Source: Galbula dea
Taxonomy: Eukaryota; Chordata; Aves; Piciformes; Galbulidae
Length of the DNA: 64,000 nucleotides
Direction: 5' to 3'
Assembly: GCA_013399015.1 (NCBI GenBank)
Contig: VWZX01001688.1
Location: 1,860,001 to 1,924,000 of the forward strand
The notes below the pieces were generated by a model. It searched no databases and was not told the DNA's origin. It saw only the letters and a program-made list of their open reading frames with translations. Each line of letters starts with the position of its first letter. Positions within the stretch are counted from its first letter, which is position 1. The position numbers were made by a program, and so were the translations under genes. Of the stretch, positions 1 through 12,500 are shown piece by piece.

Positions 1-3000
1 TATCCCCTGCTGCCTCCCAGTGCCACTGTGAGCAGAGTCCAAAGCAACCCATGCCTGAGCATGGCACATTTCTCCAGCTCCCCATTTCCCTGCATCCTTT
101 TAGGTCCTGGGCAAAACACCTCCGAACTGTTACACCTGTAGATGTTTCAAGGAAGTTTTCACACAACCACAAACTTCTGCTTTCTATAGTATAGTCACCA
201 GCTTTGCATAAAGCATCTTCAGCCAAGCATGACCTTTATTTTAGGCATCAAAAAAAGTTCCCTGCCTGTATCAAGTTATCAGTTGCTACAGGAGGATGCT
301 GCCTCTGCACCATCTCTGAGCATCAGATGCTTAGTGGAGAGTTGGCTTTTTGGTCCCACAGCACCCAGGGCACTAGCACCAACCTTACACTCCACAGAGG
401 TCCTGGAAAGCACCCATTTAGGTTGAGGCACCCAGACCCATCACAGGCTGCCCTCAGACCTAACAGGGCAATAGAGTCTCATCCTTTCCAGTTACCTTCC
501 TGTGCATGGGCACCCCTGCAGCACCCAGCTGCAGAAGCACACCATGGGCCTGACATTCACCATGCTGATTCAAGCAAGAACAGCTCTGGTTTCACAGTAC
601 AAACTAGTCAGTGATTGGGCTCTCAGAGACAAAAGAAGGTCTACTGTCCCGCTCACCACCCTCCAAGAGCTGTCCAGGCAGCTCTGCAAAGCCTTGGATA
701 CAAGGTTTGCAAGTGATTTACCAGCAAACAGTCGATTTGCAGTAGGAAACTAGATTTTTAAGTTATCTTATTGAATCCAGTGTCAAATTCAGATTTTTTT
801 TTTCAACCAGCAGCTGTAGCCTTTCAAATTAAGCTAGTTCCAAGAACATATTGATAGCAAAAAAGTTTCACACATTTTATCCTGAAAGAAGTTTAATAAA
901 CCCAGAATCATGTGTCATGAAGTGAATCAATCAGCTAAGATAAAGAGTTAAGAATCTAAATTATATTTAAGGATAGGGACATTTAGGTTATTGCACAAGC
1001 ACAGTACATTCTCTGGAGTGGAAAGGCTGCATCTAATAACCATGTTAATGATATATTAAGAGAAAAATAATCTAGTGACAATTTATCTTTTAAAGGAAAT
1101 CAAGGAGGGTTACTTTTACCTGCAAGGTGAAAAATCTTTCATTTAAATCAATTGGGACAAGTCACTGCTGGCCTGATACTTCAGCTTGTTTTATTGTGCT
1201 AGTACTTACCATCATCACGTCATTAATACTGTTTATCTGTGCAAATAAGTGGTACCCAAACAATCTCAGACTCAAGATGGACTTGTAAACAGAACCTAAG
1301 GGCTCTTCAAGTATGAGAGATATTATTTTGGATGCCTGATACTGCTCTGAACTTTAATAACCGGATTCCCATTAAACTCTCTCAATTGAGGAGAACACTC
1401 TCAAGACTTAGGCCAGCTGATAACACATGGTGAAGCTCAGCTCCCCTTTTTTGCACAAAGGGTTGCTTTTTTCACTTGCGGAAGCACAGAAGGGACCCCT
1501 CTTGGCTCAGCAAACAGGGAACCTATTATTGTATCTATTAGCAAATGCTGAAAAAATTACAAATTACTTCCTCACTTTAATACAAGTTGAAAAAAAAGCT
1601 AAGGGCAAAGAATAAATAAATGCAGATGGATGGGACAAGCACACTGTTCTTGCAGCAGACCACCCTGTGCTTGGTCACCTTGCCATTCAGGGTGGGATAT
1701 CACATTTTGAAGGGATCTGTCCAGAAGGAAAAGCCCCAGGTCCCAGGAGGACACACACACAAGTCAGCATTGCACAAAGAACTGTTTCTCTTCTTAATCC
1801 CTTGCTGGGGCACGTGTTATACGTGGGAGAGGTTGCAGCTCAGAAAGCATCAGCAGCCTCCTAGTTCCCAGTGCTCCCATGGGCCTGGAACACAGAGGTC
1901 ACAGGGTCTTCTACTGTCCCAACTGGTTTGTGACCTGTGCCAGCACACCCCTGGCAGCAGCATCCTTGCCCCTGTTCCGCACACCTCTCCCAGGAAGAGA
2001 TGAGGGGATGCAGGGATGTGACACCCACTGCTGCCTGTGGGGTAGGACAGAGGCAGGAGAGCCCAGGAGCTGCTCCAGAGTCTGAAAGCTGCTCCTAGCA
2101 GCTTTGTCATGACAGGGACAGCCAAGGCCTTTGCTGGGTCCCTCCCTGCAGCTGTACCAGGCGGGTCAGCTCTCCCAGCCATTACACTGCCTGTAACAGC
2201 ACAGGGAGGATGCACTGATGAGGCAGTGCCACCCACCGAGGTTCCACTGACACACCTGAAAACAGAGTCAGGGAGGGAATATACTGATTCTGTTAATAGA
2301 ATCCTTGTGGCTACAGCACCATGTGCCTTCAAATGTCACTGTCATTCATCACATGTCTGTATTGACCTGCCTGATGTTTCCAGCCTTAAAAATAGCCCAG
2401 GCTGGCAGCCCTAGCCAGCACTGGCAGGGAGAGGAGACAACCTGGGGTGCCTATCTCTTGCACAAGTTGATAATTCCCCTCCCGTGCCTATCCCTGGGTC
2501 AGAGTACAGCCAAACTGGCGGCTGCACCACACACTCCTCAGTAGGCTTGGCAGCCAGGACATGGCTTGTGGGTTTTATTAATAAGGAAATAATGTTGCCT
2601 TGTGACACTATCAGCCCCTGCTGATGAACCGTTACAGCAGAGGGGCTGAGCAGCACTGCCACAGCCTGATGCCAACCACCAGTGTGAGGCACTGGTGACA
2701 CGTCAACAGGTAAGGTACATGCTCAGTGTCACACCATCCCAAAGGCAATACCTCACCCAGGCTCACATACAGCCACGTGCATTCATGCTTTGCTGTACTA
2801 TATTTACACCAAAACTTGTAACCTTGTTATCAGCTTTACATTACGGATGATGAACAGCCTGGGAGTGGGAGCCTGCGACTCTGCTCCCTGCATTCTGCCT
2901 GAAGTTCAATATATTATTTGTGGCAGATCTCCAGCCAAGTCATCTCAGTTCATCCTTGCATGGGAAGAGTGAAGCGTATGAACACAGGCTCCTCCATGTG

Positions 3001-3458
3001 CTCAGAGCCAAGGGTCTGCGCAGGCATGCACCTAGGAAGTTATATTTTTAAATATGAAACCTGATCCTTGCACTGATGAATTTGAAAGTGTCTACCCTCA
3101 GATTCGTTGAAGCTAACAAGCTGAATTCCTGGAAAGCAAAAAGGTTTTTCAGCTCAGCATCCTATCATTTGTAACCCTTCAAGATTTTCACACCTTGTAC
3201 AAGTTAGAAGCATTTGATTTCTTTCATATAAAGAAATGAATATAATTTACATACAGTGTATACATACACAGTAACTCTACATACAGTATGTATTTTTATG
3301 TTACATATACACAACACATAAGTAAAAAAGAAGCCTATTAATCAAAGTTCCCATCCTCTGTTTACCAGCATAAATTAATTCATTCAAGTGAGAGTGGTTC
3401 AGGTCAACTCAATTTCCAATGGAAACGGAACCTGTAATCAAAATTATTCAAGAAATAC
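1..3458 (-). other. B4GALT5: B4GALT5 intron 2 (partial)
   Basis: I looked for the next B4GALT5 exon (expected to begin by completing an Asp codon followed by Tyr-Pro-Leu-Asp) and did not find it, so the intron continues off the left edge. There is no recognisable gene or full transposon. The piece at about 780-1420 is markedly AT-rich, has few CpGs, and looks different from the CA/CT-rich intron around it. A short AT-rich stretch with repeated atacatacagt-like words lies at about 3240-3310. Confidence 0.8.
780..1420. promoter_or_regulatory. candidate conserved non-coding element in B4GALT5 intron 2
   Basis: This is an AT-rich, CpG-poor block with dense homeodomain-like TAAT cores, a TTATCT GATA-type site and no transposon signature, contrasting with the surrounding CA/CT-rich intron. 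Such texture is typical of avian conserved non-coding elements. That is an inference from composition only, because no alignment was possible. Confidence 0.22.
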
Positions 3459-3593
3459 CTGAGTCATTCACGCTGCTGTTCCTCTTGGCATAGGCACTGC
3501 GGACCACCTGCTCATACACCTGAGCTCCTATTGTTCGCATGTTTTCACGAATCATGATGCCTTGGGCTTGCATCATGAAGAAGTAGGTGTTCA
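3459..3593 (-). CDS. B4GALT5: B4GALT5 coding exon 2 (luminal stem)
   Basis: This 135-nt exon starts phase 1 and ends phase 1. On the minus strand the acceptor CTTGCAG ends at 3594, preceded by a pyrimidine tract that includes a run of about 17 T (seen as A on the plus strand near 3611-3627). The donor is GTATTT at 3458-3453. It encodes 45 residues counting the split Val, opening VNTYFFMMQAQGIMIRENMR and ending RNSSVNDS. NSS and NDS are N-glycosylation sequons of the stem. Reading past the donor gives GIS and a stop, whereas the family continues with Asp-Tyr-Pro, so the donor position is secure. It shows a few conservative differences from the mammalian protein, such as Met for Leu, typical of a bird orthologue. 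Confidence 0.95.
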
Positions 3594-6500
3594 CTGCAAG
3601 TAAGAAAGGGAAAAAAAAAAAAAAAAAGAATATTTCTATGAGCACCAGCTTTTGTAAGAAAGAGAAATAGCACCTTTTGGAAGCCTTCCCAGCCTTCTGC
3701 TTGGTTTCGTCTCCCTCATGCCAGGAGGATCCCCAGGTCGCACGTGCTTTGGTTGCCTGTCGGGAGCTGGGAAAGGCACAGAGTTGGGAAGTGGAGGCGT
3801 GAGGCACATTTGGAAACCTACCTGGTTGGTAAGGGGAGGGCACCCAGCTAGACCTGACAATGCAGATTGTAATGCAGCACTGCAGCTTAAACAACAGTAC
3901 CTTTTGCTGCCTAAGTAGGGAGGTTTAATTGGGAAATATTAAAACAGGAAACAAAGCTGCATGCCTGGAGAAGGGCATTGATTGCAGCACCAAGGGCGGA
4001 CACTTGCTTGGCCGAGGTACCTCAGCAGGCACCACAAAAAACATCCCACTGCTGGTGTCCAAGCACCCTGGCAATCCATACACCCCAGAGCAGGCAACAT
4101 TTTGCAGCACAAGCCCCTCGGGTCCCCAGGACCACGCCCGGGGTTCTTCCCCACCTCCCTTCCCGCTGACCTCATGTCCTGGCACTGCTCAGGCTGAGCC
4201 TGCTTAGGTTTCAGTTTAAGCTGACACCCAGCACCGGCAGAGACGGGCTCCAAAGTAAACAGTGGCAGGCACAGCTCTGTCACCAGCAGCACCCCCTGGG
4301 ACGGCAGGACGGCCACCATGTATGTCAGAGCACCCCTGTGCATCACAGTGCCAGACAGGGCGCCAATGCAGTGAAGTTTAATGAAGAAAAAAAAAAATCT
4401 TGAAGATAAGGAGGAGGGGAGCTCTAGGCCAATTCTGCACTAGTAATTAAAAAGAAAACCAAAACCAAAACCAAAACCAAAACAAACCCCCAAAACAAAA
4501 CACCAAACACATCAAAAGACATTCCAGGAGGGATGGAGAGTGCACCAGGCCAAGAAAACAACACAGACCCTGCACAGAGAGGGGCAGTAACTGATGAAAT
4601 GTTACCAGGAAACACCATTAACAGACAGGTAGTTTCTACAGCAGGCACATCACAAGCTGAATAGCCTGAAACTGGCAGCTGCCGGTTCCAGGACAGTACA
4701 GTCATGACTACAATCACTGGCAGCACAGATCAGATAGGGCACCTGAAGGCAGCATGGCTATTGGAAAGCAAGGGTCCCCCCCAAAAACACTGCCCAGCAG
4801 CACACACGCTGATGCACTGCCCCTGGGCTCCTTGCCCCTTTAACACCCACAGATCAAGGCAGCCTCCAGAAAGGCTGCCCATATCCATCTCTCAGTTCCA
4901 ACCACGTTTTGCTTTCACAAAGCTACGTAAGTATTTGAATGGAGCCCCATGCCATGCCCAGACCCTCTGTACCATGCCCAGGTGCTGCCTGTGCCCAGCC
5001 TGCCTCTGAGCCATGGGGAATCACCAGATTTTCAACAAGAAGAGGGTCAGCTGCATTAAGTGCTTAACAACTAAATGGCTTGAAATGCAATTTTCAGCAC
5101 CTATTTCCAGCCGCTGTCTTCCCATACGTGAACCCTCTGCTGTGGAGCCAGTGATGGCACCTTAAGCCAGCAGTTACACCAGCAACAAGCAGCTGCTTCA
5201 GCCAAAGCTGCACACAAACTCCTTTTGCTCACCCACCCACTCTGCAACCCAGAGCAACTGCCAGGTCAGTCAGTGTCAGCTACAAAATAAAACACGTACT
5301 CTGGTGCAACTTCTTGGCAAGATACTTGTGCTTCAATAGCAGGAAGAGGTAGTGAGGGCTGCTCCTGCTCAGAAAGACGGGGAATTTGCTCCAGCAGATC
5401 CCTAGCAGATAAGGCTGAAGGAAATGCTGGCATTTTGATGAGGTACCACAGGCCAGAAACAAATGTAGCCGAAATTCCCCACACAACGCTTTGCACACAG
5501 CCCAAAACCTTCATATGCTCACACTCGTCTCTGGCTTAGAGCTCAGCACCAAACCACATCATGACCCAGAACCAGTGGTCAAGGTCCAGCAACCCTCCCT
5601 CCTCATAACAGCTCCAGCTTTCTCAGGCAGCAGCCAACTAGGACTTACGGAAATGGGATTCCCTCCCCAGGGAAAAAGAGAAAGTTCACAGAAATGGGCT
5701 ATTTAGGGTTAGTGGTCAATAAGTGAGAGATGGAGTCAGGCTGGCACGGCCTTAGAGTCTAAGGCAGGATGCACAGGACAGTTTCGGCTCGACCTGCCCA
5801 TGCAGGCCAGGCAGAGGGCAGGTCTCCCACATGACCACAACGAGATATGGGAGTTGGGCAACTTCTTCAGCCCACATCCCAGCTCTATCTTGGCTGCAAA
5901 GGCAACATACGAAAGTGTTGATTCCTGGGGCATACAGTGCTCCTAAGGACACATTTATAACATCGTGCTCTAATGACAGCATCCACACCAAGCTGTAGGC
6001 AGAAGCACTATGAGGCTTTACCAGAAGGCAGCACAAACCAACATGCCCAATGATGGGAACAGATCCTTTGAAGCCAAGCAAGCACAATAGAACATGGACT
6101 CGTAAGGAAAAACGGCACCACACATCTCAGCCACGAGCAGTTAGTGACAGTTAGAGACTGGCCAGCTCCCTTTCCAAAAACCCAAGAGGCTCATCAAGAG
6201 CTGGGGCACAGCAGCTTTCCTCTTTGTACAGAGCAAAGGGTGGCTGAAACCACTGGAACTGAGATGTTTATCAGGACTAGGCTGTTGATAAGGGAAGGAA
6301 AGGGGCAGCAAGCTTGCACTGTCCAGCTCACAGAGAGTTTGAGTCAGCGGCAAGGCATAACTCGCTGATCCTGAACAAATAATTTAGCTTTCTACTTCAT
6401 TATGCCTTCTACTCACTGGGTAAAGCAGAACCAGGTTTGGTGAAGCATAAAAGGAGACACAAATCAGCATCCAAACCCTGCTTAATTTAAGAAGGAGGGA

Positions 6501-9500
6501 GGTCTGCTGGGTGCAGTGAAAGCGCTGTTTGTTCCCGCTGCCTCGGCAGGCAGACGGAGCAGGGCCTCGCCACAACCACATGACACAGCTCGCTGGGTCG
6601 GACTCGCACGGAGCTACAGTGGGAATCCTGAACAGACTGTTACAGCAGCCACCATCCCAGGGGAGCGCGAGCACAAACAACACCAGCTTTGTTTACGGCA
6701 GCAGTTGCCTTTTCAAATATTAACCCCTTTACTCAGATGACCGAGGAGATACCTGGCCATGGATGAGCTGTACCATCAACATGCCACACAACCACACCAA
6801 GAATCCCCCACAACCATACTGACCCCAGTCCAGGGATGAGAGCCCCTTCTCCTGTCCCCAAACTGACCCGTCACCATGAGATAAGCTGCACAAAGCCCAC
6901 GCTTATCCAGAACACGCGATTCATCCGGCTCAGAAAATCGGATTTAAAACACATTATTGAAACATTTCACTCCCCCTACCCACACGGTGCTTAAATTAGC
7001 TCCATGGGGCCACCATGGCCAGGCTGGGTCTGGACCAACAATTGGGAATTGCTGTACCAAACTCAAATCTCACTCCTCAGTTTACTTTGCTTTGGATGGG
7101 CAAATTTGCCATGTTTAAATTCTATTAAGCCTGACCTGGCTGACCCTACAGGGCCCATGGATTCTGTCCCTGAGAGATGGCATTTCACAGATCCACAGCA
7201 CCAGCACAGGAAGGAGATGCTGAGCATGCTGGTGAGCATCCCTGCTGCTGCCCTCTGCCAGGTAGCAACACGTTCACGCATGCTTGGCCTGAACTGGGTT
7301 CAGCCAGAAAGAATTCTCCATTTTGTGAGATATTGCTAAGCTAATCACATAAGATGATCTTGAAATTACACTGGCCTTCTGCTTTTGTTCCATTTGAGCA
7401 TGCAGCGGTTCAGAACACATACACGCAGCGATAACAGCCTGGCTACAGCCACTGAGCAGCAGGACAAGGAAAGGAGAGGAATTTTAGCTCCTGTCAAGTG
7501 GTAGAGATGCTCCTTTTCCTACCAGATTTCCAGCAGACCCTTGCTACCCACACACTGAGTAAATTTAAGAATCCATTTACCCAAATGGCTGCCTTAAGAT
7601 TGTTGTTGTCAGTTCAATTAAAGGACAAGTCAATCCTGTTGGGACAGGGTGGAAACCATGACAGCAGACCTACAGCTTGCCACCAGCTGGAGCAGAGGCA
7701 CACAGCTACATCCCAGGGCCAGTGGTGCACCCCTCAGGATGCTGCACCCCGGGACCAGTGCACCTCAACCTCTACCCCAACCTCCTTGCTTATAAGCAAC
7801 AGGGAGGGCAAGTGCTCATCCAAGCCTGAAGTGGCTGCAACAACTTCAACCACAGAGGTAAAGTGCAATTAAACAAACGAGTACTGAAGGCTTCCTGTAA
7901 TCATTTCTCTGTTGGTATTTTCGGAGCACTTCTAATCAAGAAACAGCTGACTCTCTCATGGAAAATTAATTTAACTATGATGATATGTACTAGAAGAGGC
8001 AGCAGGGTAATTTGTAGCTCAAGAGCTGATTCAAAAGAGGCCTGCATATGACCCACACCAGTTACCAACACAGGAAGGGGACATGACAAGTTTTGCTCCT
8101 GACACCAACACACTTCCGCTGCCTGTGGAAAGGACTTTCCTACAGCGTCCCCCAGCACAGGGGATGATGTGGTACCCCAAGGCCCAGGTCAGGGGAGAGA
8201 GCTGCAGGTGCTGAGATCAGGAAGAGGAGGCAGACAGTTCACAGCAGCCCTGCACATCTGCAGCAGTATCAGTGCCCAGCAAGGCTGGCAGGCTTTCCTG
8301 AGGAAGGAGCAGCTCTTCCTCTGCTTTGAGATTTAGGGCTTTCTGTCACATTCAGCATTCTTCCCAGTCCATTAGTCCATCAGCACTGAGGAAGGGCAGA
8401 GTGGTTGTTTGCAAGTTTGTCATGGTCTCACTGCAATATGCAGCCTTCTCCTGCTGGTACCCGAGGCTCTGGAGCAGCTGGAACCCATCCTGGCAAGGAC
8501 AGCTCACTGCCCTGCCCTGGGAGCACACACCTCAACCAGAACAGCCATAAACCAACGTACAACCTGGGGAACTGCCACTGAACAAACCACTTTGCCAGGT
8601 GTTCAGAGCATGTACGAAGCACCCAGCAGAGCTTGCTGGACTCCTACATGTGGGAGATGCAGAGGTTCTTGGAGGGGTGAAAGTCCTGCAGGCAGCAGGG
8701 ATGTGTGCTCAGGTCACCCTCAGCACCCTGCCAGGGCTGGGAGATCCCGCCCACTGCTAACACCTCCCACAGGGCCCAGAGACAGGGAACCCAGCAGTCA
8801 CGACTACATTAAGCCTTTTGTTAAGCTCTCCCAGCAGATTCCCAGCATCAATTCAGCTCCATTAGCATTAGCAATACAAAGGGGTTTAATCAAGCTCAGA
8901 GTAGAATAAGCCTCCAAGGAACAGATAGACAGCTACAATAGTCTTAACTCATAAACAAGCTAACTAGGAAATTCAGCAGCATCCCTTCGCTAATACACCC
9001 TGAGACCTCTGTCTCTATTAGCCTTTCAGTGGCACTGTATTCCCCAGATATACAGAACAATTAAATAAGAGGCTCCTATTAGTTTTAGAGAATTTAATAT
9101 TAATACCATCACTATTACTTAGCCCTTCACCTATAAATAGTACAGGAACGAATAATTTGATATGTTAAGTGGTCTAAAAATTAAGAGTGCAGCAGCAGCA
9201 CTGAGCTGGTAATTCCAAACCACCCATCACCAAAATTGGCAAGTTCACAGCCTGCACATGCACAAAGCAAGCAGGGATGATGGGAGACTGCAGTGATGCT
9301 TGACCAAAACTTGAATATGGGGAATTTGCATCTGAACTGTCTTAGAGAAAAATGACCCTGGGGAGGCGTCAGCAAGAGGGAAGAAAATTCGGATTACTCT
9401 ATTAGTCCCTAAATTTTTAATGTATACATTTAAGATGGCTTTCAGCTGCAATCTCACAGCTGGCTGAGCTAAGGTGTTTGTGCAACTCACCTTTAGGAAC

Positions 9501-12500
9501 ACTGCAATGGTTTTAGGATACCCACAAGAGCAGCACAACATGCTCTGCACACATGGGAAAACTCAGAAGGGCAAGAGACCTCACAGAGCCTTTGCAGCAC
9601 CAAAGCACCCACAGAAGGAGCACTGTATCCCAGCAGGAGCCAGAGATGGCAGTGGGATTGATGTCAGATCACCCAGGCACAGCCACATACACCAAGACAG
9701 TGAGCAGCCCAGCACTGCGTGAACAGTACCCAGCTCCACACAGACAATGCTGCAGGTGGGGAAAGCAGAGGACACAGTTTACCCATGCACCAGGGCAATA
9801 ATGCTGAGGATGGCTGTAAGATCACATATGGCTTTGCAAATCCCAACAGCAGCACAACTCCCAGGCTCCACTGCAATTTCTCTTTGCAAGGAAGGGCGTA
9901 GCAACATGTTCAGGCTAGAGCATAGAGCATAACAAGCATTTGCCCAAGTTAAATATTACCCTTCCTACCAAGATTCAGACTCTCCTACTTTAATTGCTGT
10001 TCAGGAGATGCAATTGCACATGACTGCATCTCCTGTTTATTTTGCATCCCTCCTTTGCAGCGAGGGACAGCTCTCCCCATCTCCAGCCAGCCTGCCCTCC
10101 CCATCTCGCCTCCCTTCGCCAGGGTCAGCACAAACCTTTCCAAGGAGAAACAGAGCATCAGCTGCCAGCAGATTTCTCTACACACAGAGCATAAAAGCAC
10201 AGCACTGGCTGGGCACTTGTGGGCACCGCACAATAAAAGGCTCTTCAGCTGGCAGAGTGAAATGGTTGCTAACCTCTCAGGCTGGCAGCACTGGCAGGCT
10301 GCTGCTGGCCAACAACAGCAAACATTTACAGTTCAGCATTTGTTCCTTAGGTTCATTAGGAGACAAAGTGACGGAAATTCCTGTGTCCCAGACACCATCT
10401 CAAAGTGGCAGGAATCCTGATGCCTCAGACCGATGCTCGTGTAGGAACAGGATGAGGAAACAGAAGGAAAGCTTTGGTCAAAGAATATAATAAATAAGAA
10501 TTAAGTGAAGGCTTAGACAAGCAAGGAAGAGGAAGAGCAGTCAGATAATCCTCAGCACTGCCCCTGAAGTTGGAGGGCAGGGAAGGAAGCAGGCTGCTCA
10601 GGACAGCACCTTGTCTTCTGGGTCAGGGGAATCAGCAGCACAGCTGTAGGAGAGAAAGGAAATCCTCTGCTGCAAGCAACCCTCTCCCATCAACCTGGGC
10701 ATCCTACTCATCACACAAGAAGCTCAGGACATGAAGGAAAAAGGGGACACATGGGATGGTACTGCCTTGGAAATGCGTTCAGTTAGGAGTTTTCATCAGG
10801 GCTGTCCTTCATCACTTGAAGCAATTTAGAATACAGCCAGACCACAGCAGAGAAGAGGACAGGTTGGATTCGGATTTAGCATTTCTATATAAATCACACA
10901 CCACCATTTAAATAGATTTTGAAATCACTGATTTGTTAGTCTTCCAAATTAGGAGATTAACTAACCCCATTGGGGAATATAAAATTGTCAAAATAAAATC
11001 AATTTAAGCTGATTCAGTTCACACAGTGCATGCTGCACGGTCTGAAGCTCTAACACCCTTACTTTGATGGATGAAAAGAAAACAAAACTGTTGTTTCAGA
11101 TATTCCCCCCCCCCCAAAAAAAAAAAACAACAAAGACCTGATTTTTCAAGCATGTTTTACAAGTTCAGCATGGCTGAACAAAAAGGGTTATCACATGTAC
11201 AGCCTCATGTTTGCTGCAACCAAGCTGTTCCAAAGGGGAGTCCAAAATGATGTTTCTGGTCAGTGGTTTGCCTCTTACAGTGAGCTGGACCATCCCAGCT
11301 AACAGGCACGGAACAATATGCCCTCCCAGTTGTCATGCCTAAATGCAGGCAGAGCATCCAGGATGGCATTTGCTCTTCCCTCAATTCAGCAAGACCCACA
11401 GCACATCTTCCACAGCCATTTATGGCCAAAGCAAGGTCCAGCTCCTATTTACATCTTTGTCTTCAAAAAAACAAATTACCATGGGAAAGTCCTGCTCCCT
11501 GCCTAGTTTGCCCATGATGCACACATCCCAGGGGACTCGCTTCTTGCCATCAGAATGGCAAAACCCAAGACAGAGATTTTTTGCCCCGGTAGGGGGCTTG
11601 CCCATGCCAAGCTGCTGGCTGCTTTATATGTCTGACTTTAGCAGGGCAGGAGGCGCTGGTGGGGACACCCCACAAACCACACCATAGGAAGTGCAAGGCA
11701 AGTCACAGAGTGCAACCCTCAGCCTGTCCTAAGGTGTTTATTCTGTTTAACACCCAAGCACCACTATGACTACTCTTATCAGCAGGGCAACGCCCACCAT
11801 CAGGAGACAAGAGGCCCTCACCTGTCCTGATGTTGTGTGTTTCAGCTCCCCACGGGGGCTAAAAAGCCCAGAGCCAGCAGCACATGCTGCAACACTGCAG
11901 TCAGGACCTGCTAGTGAAAATAAAGTATCCTGCAACTGCTTCAGCCCTGAAAGTACAAAGGCTGCTTTAGAGCAAGCATGATCTTCACTGTGAAGACTGC
12001 ATCCAAGGAGAGATCCCCCTGTAGCAATATGCCAAGACTATCCTTGTGGTGTGGTTTCTTTTCCATAGATTTCCATCTGTTTCAGCAGCCAGAGCAGGAG
12101 CAATGCCACAGCCCCACTTCCTCACTACCCATCAGCCTGGATCATCTGCTGGAGAGCCTGTCAGTCCTTTCAACTCCTAAAAAAATCTCCAAGCTGAAAT
12201 TCTTCAATCACACGGGATTACTGTTGTCCGAGATTTTAAAAAGCAACAGCTTGGAGCTCCCTGCCAAGGGTACTTTCACCATACACTGCCATTAAGATCC
12301 AGAGCAGCTTGGCCTCTGCAGTAAGATTACAGAGTTGTTCTTGCCTGCAATAATTAAAGACTGTGCTGCAGTCAGTACAGCTGCTGTGTTTTTACAGGAA
12401 AAAAAAAAAAAAAAAGCTCAGAGAGGATGCAACTTTGAAGTTCCAACATACAGACCATTACCTATGGGATTTTGTAAGAACTCTGATATCCTAAGACATT

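Noticed and set aside
4424..4726. Minus-strand frame with a Val-Leu repeat that looks like a membrane segment
   Set aside because: It is a translation of the (CCAAAA)n simple repeat.
8409..8909. 166-codon plus-strand frame
   Set aside because: No recognisable family. The composition is that of surrounding intron, antisense to B4GALT5.
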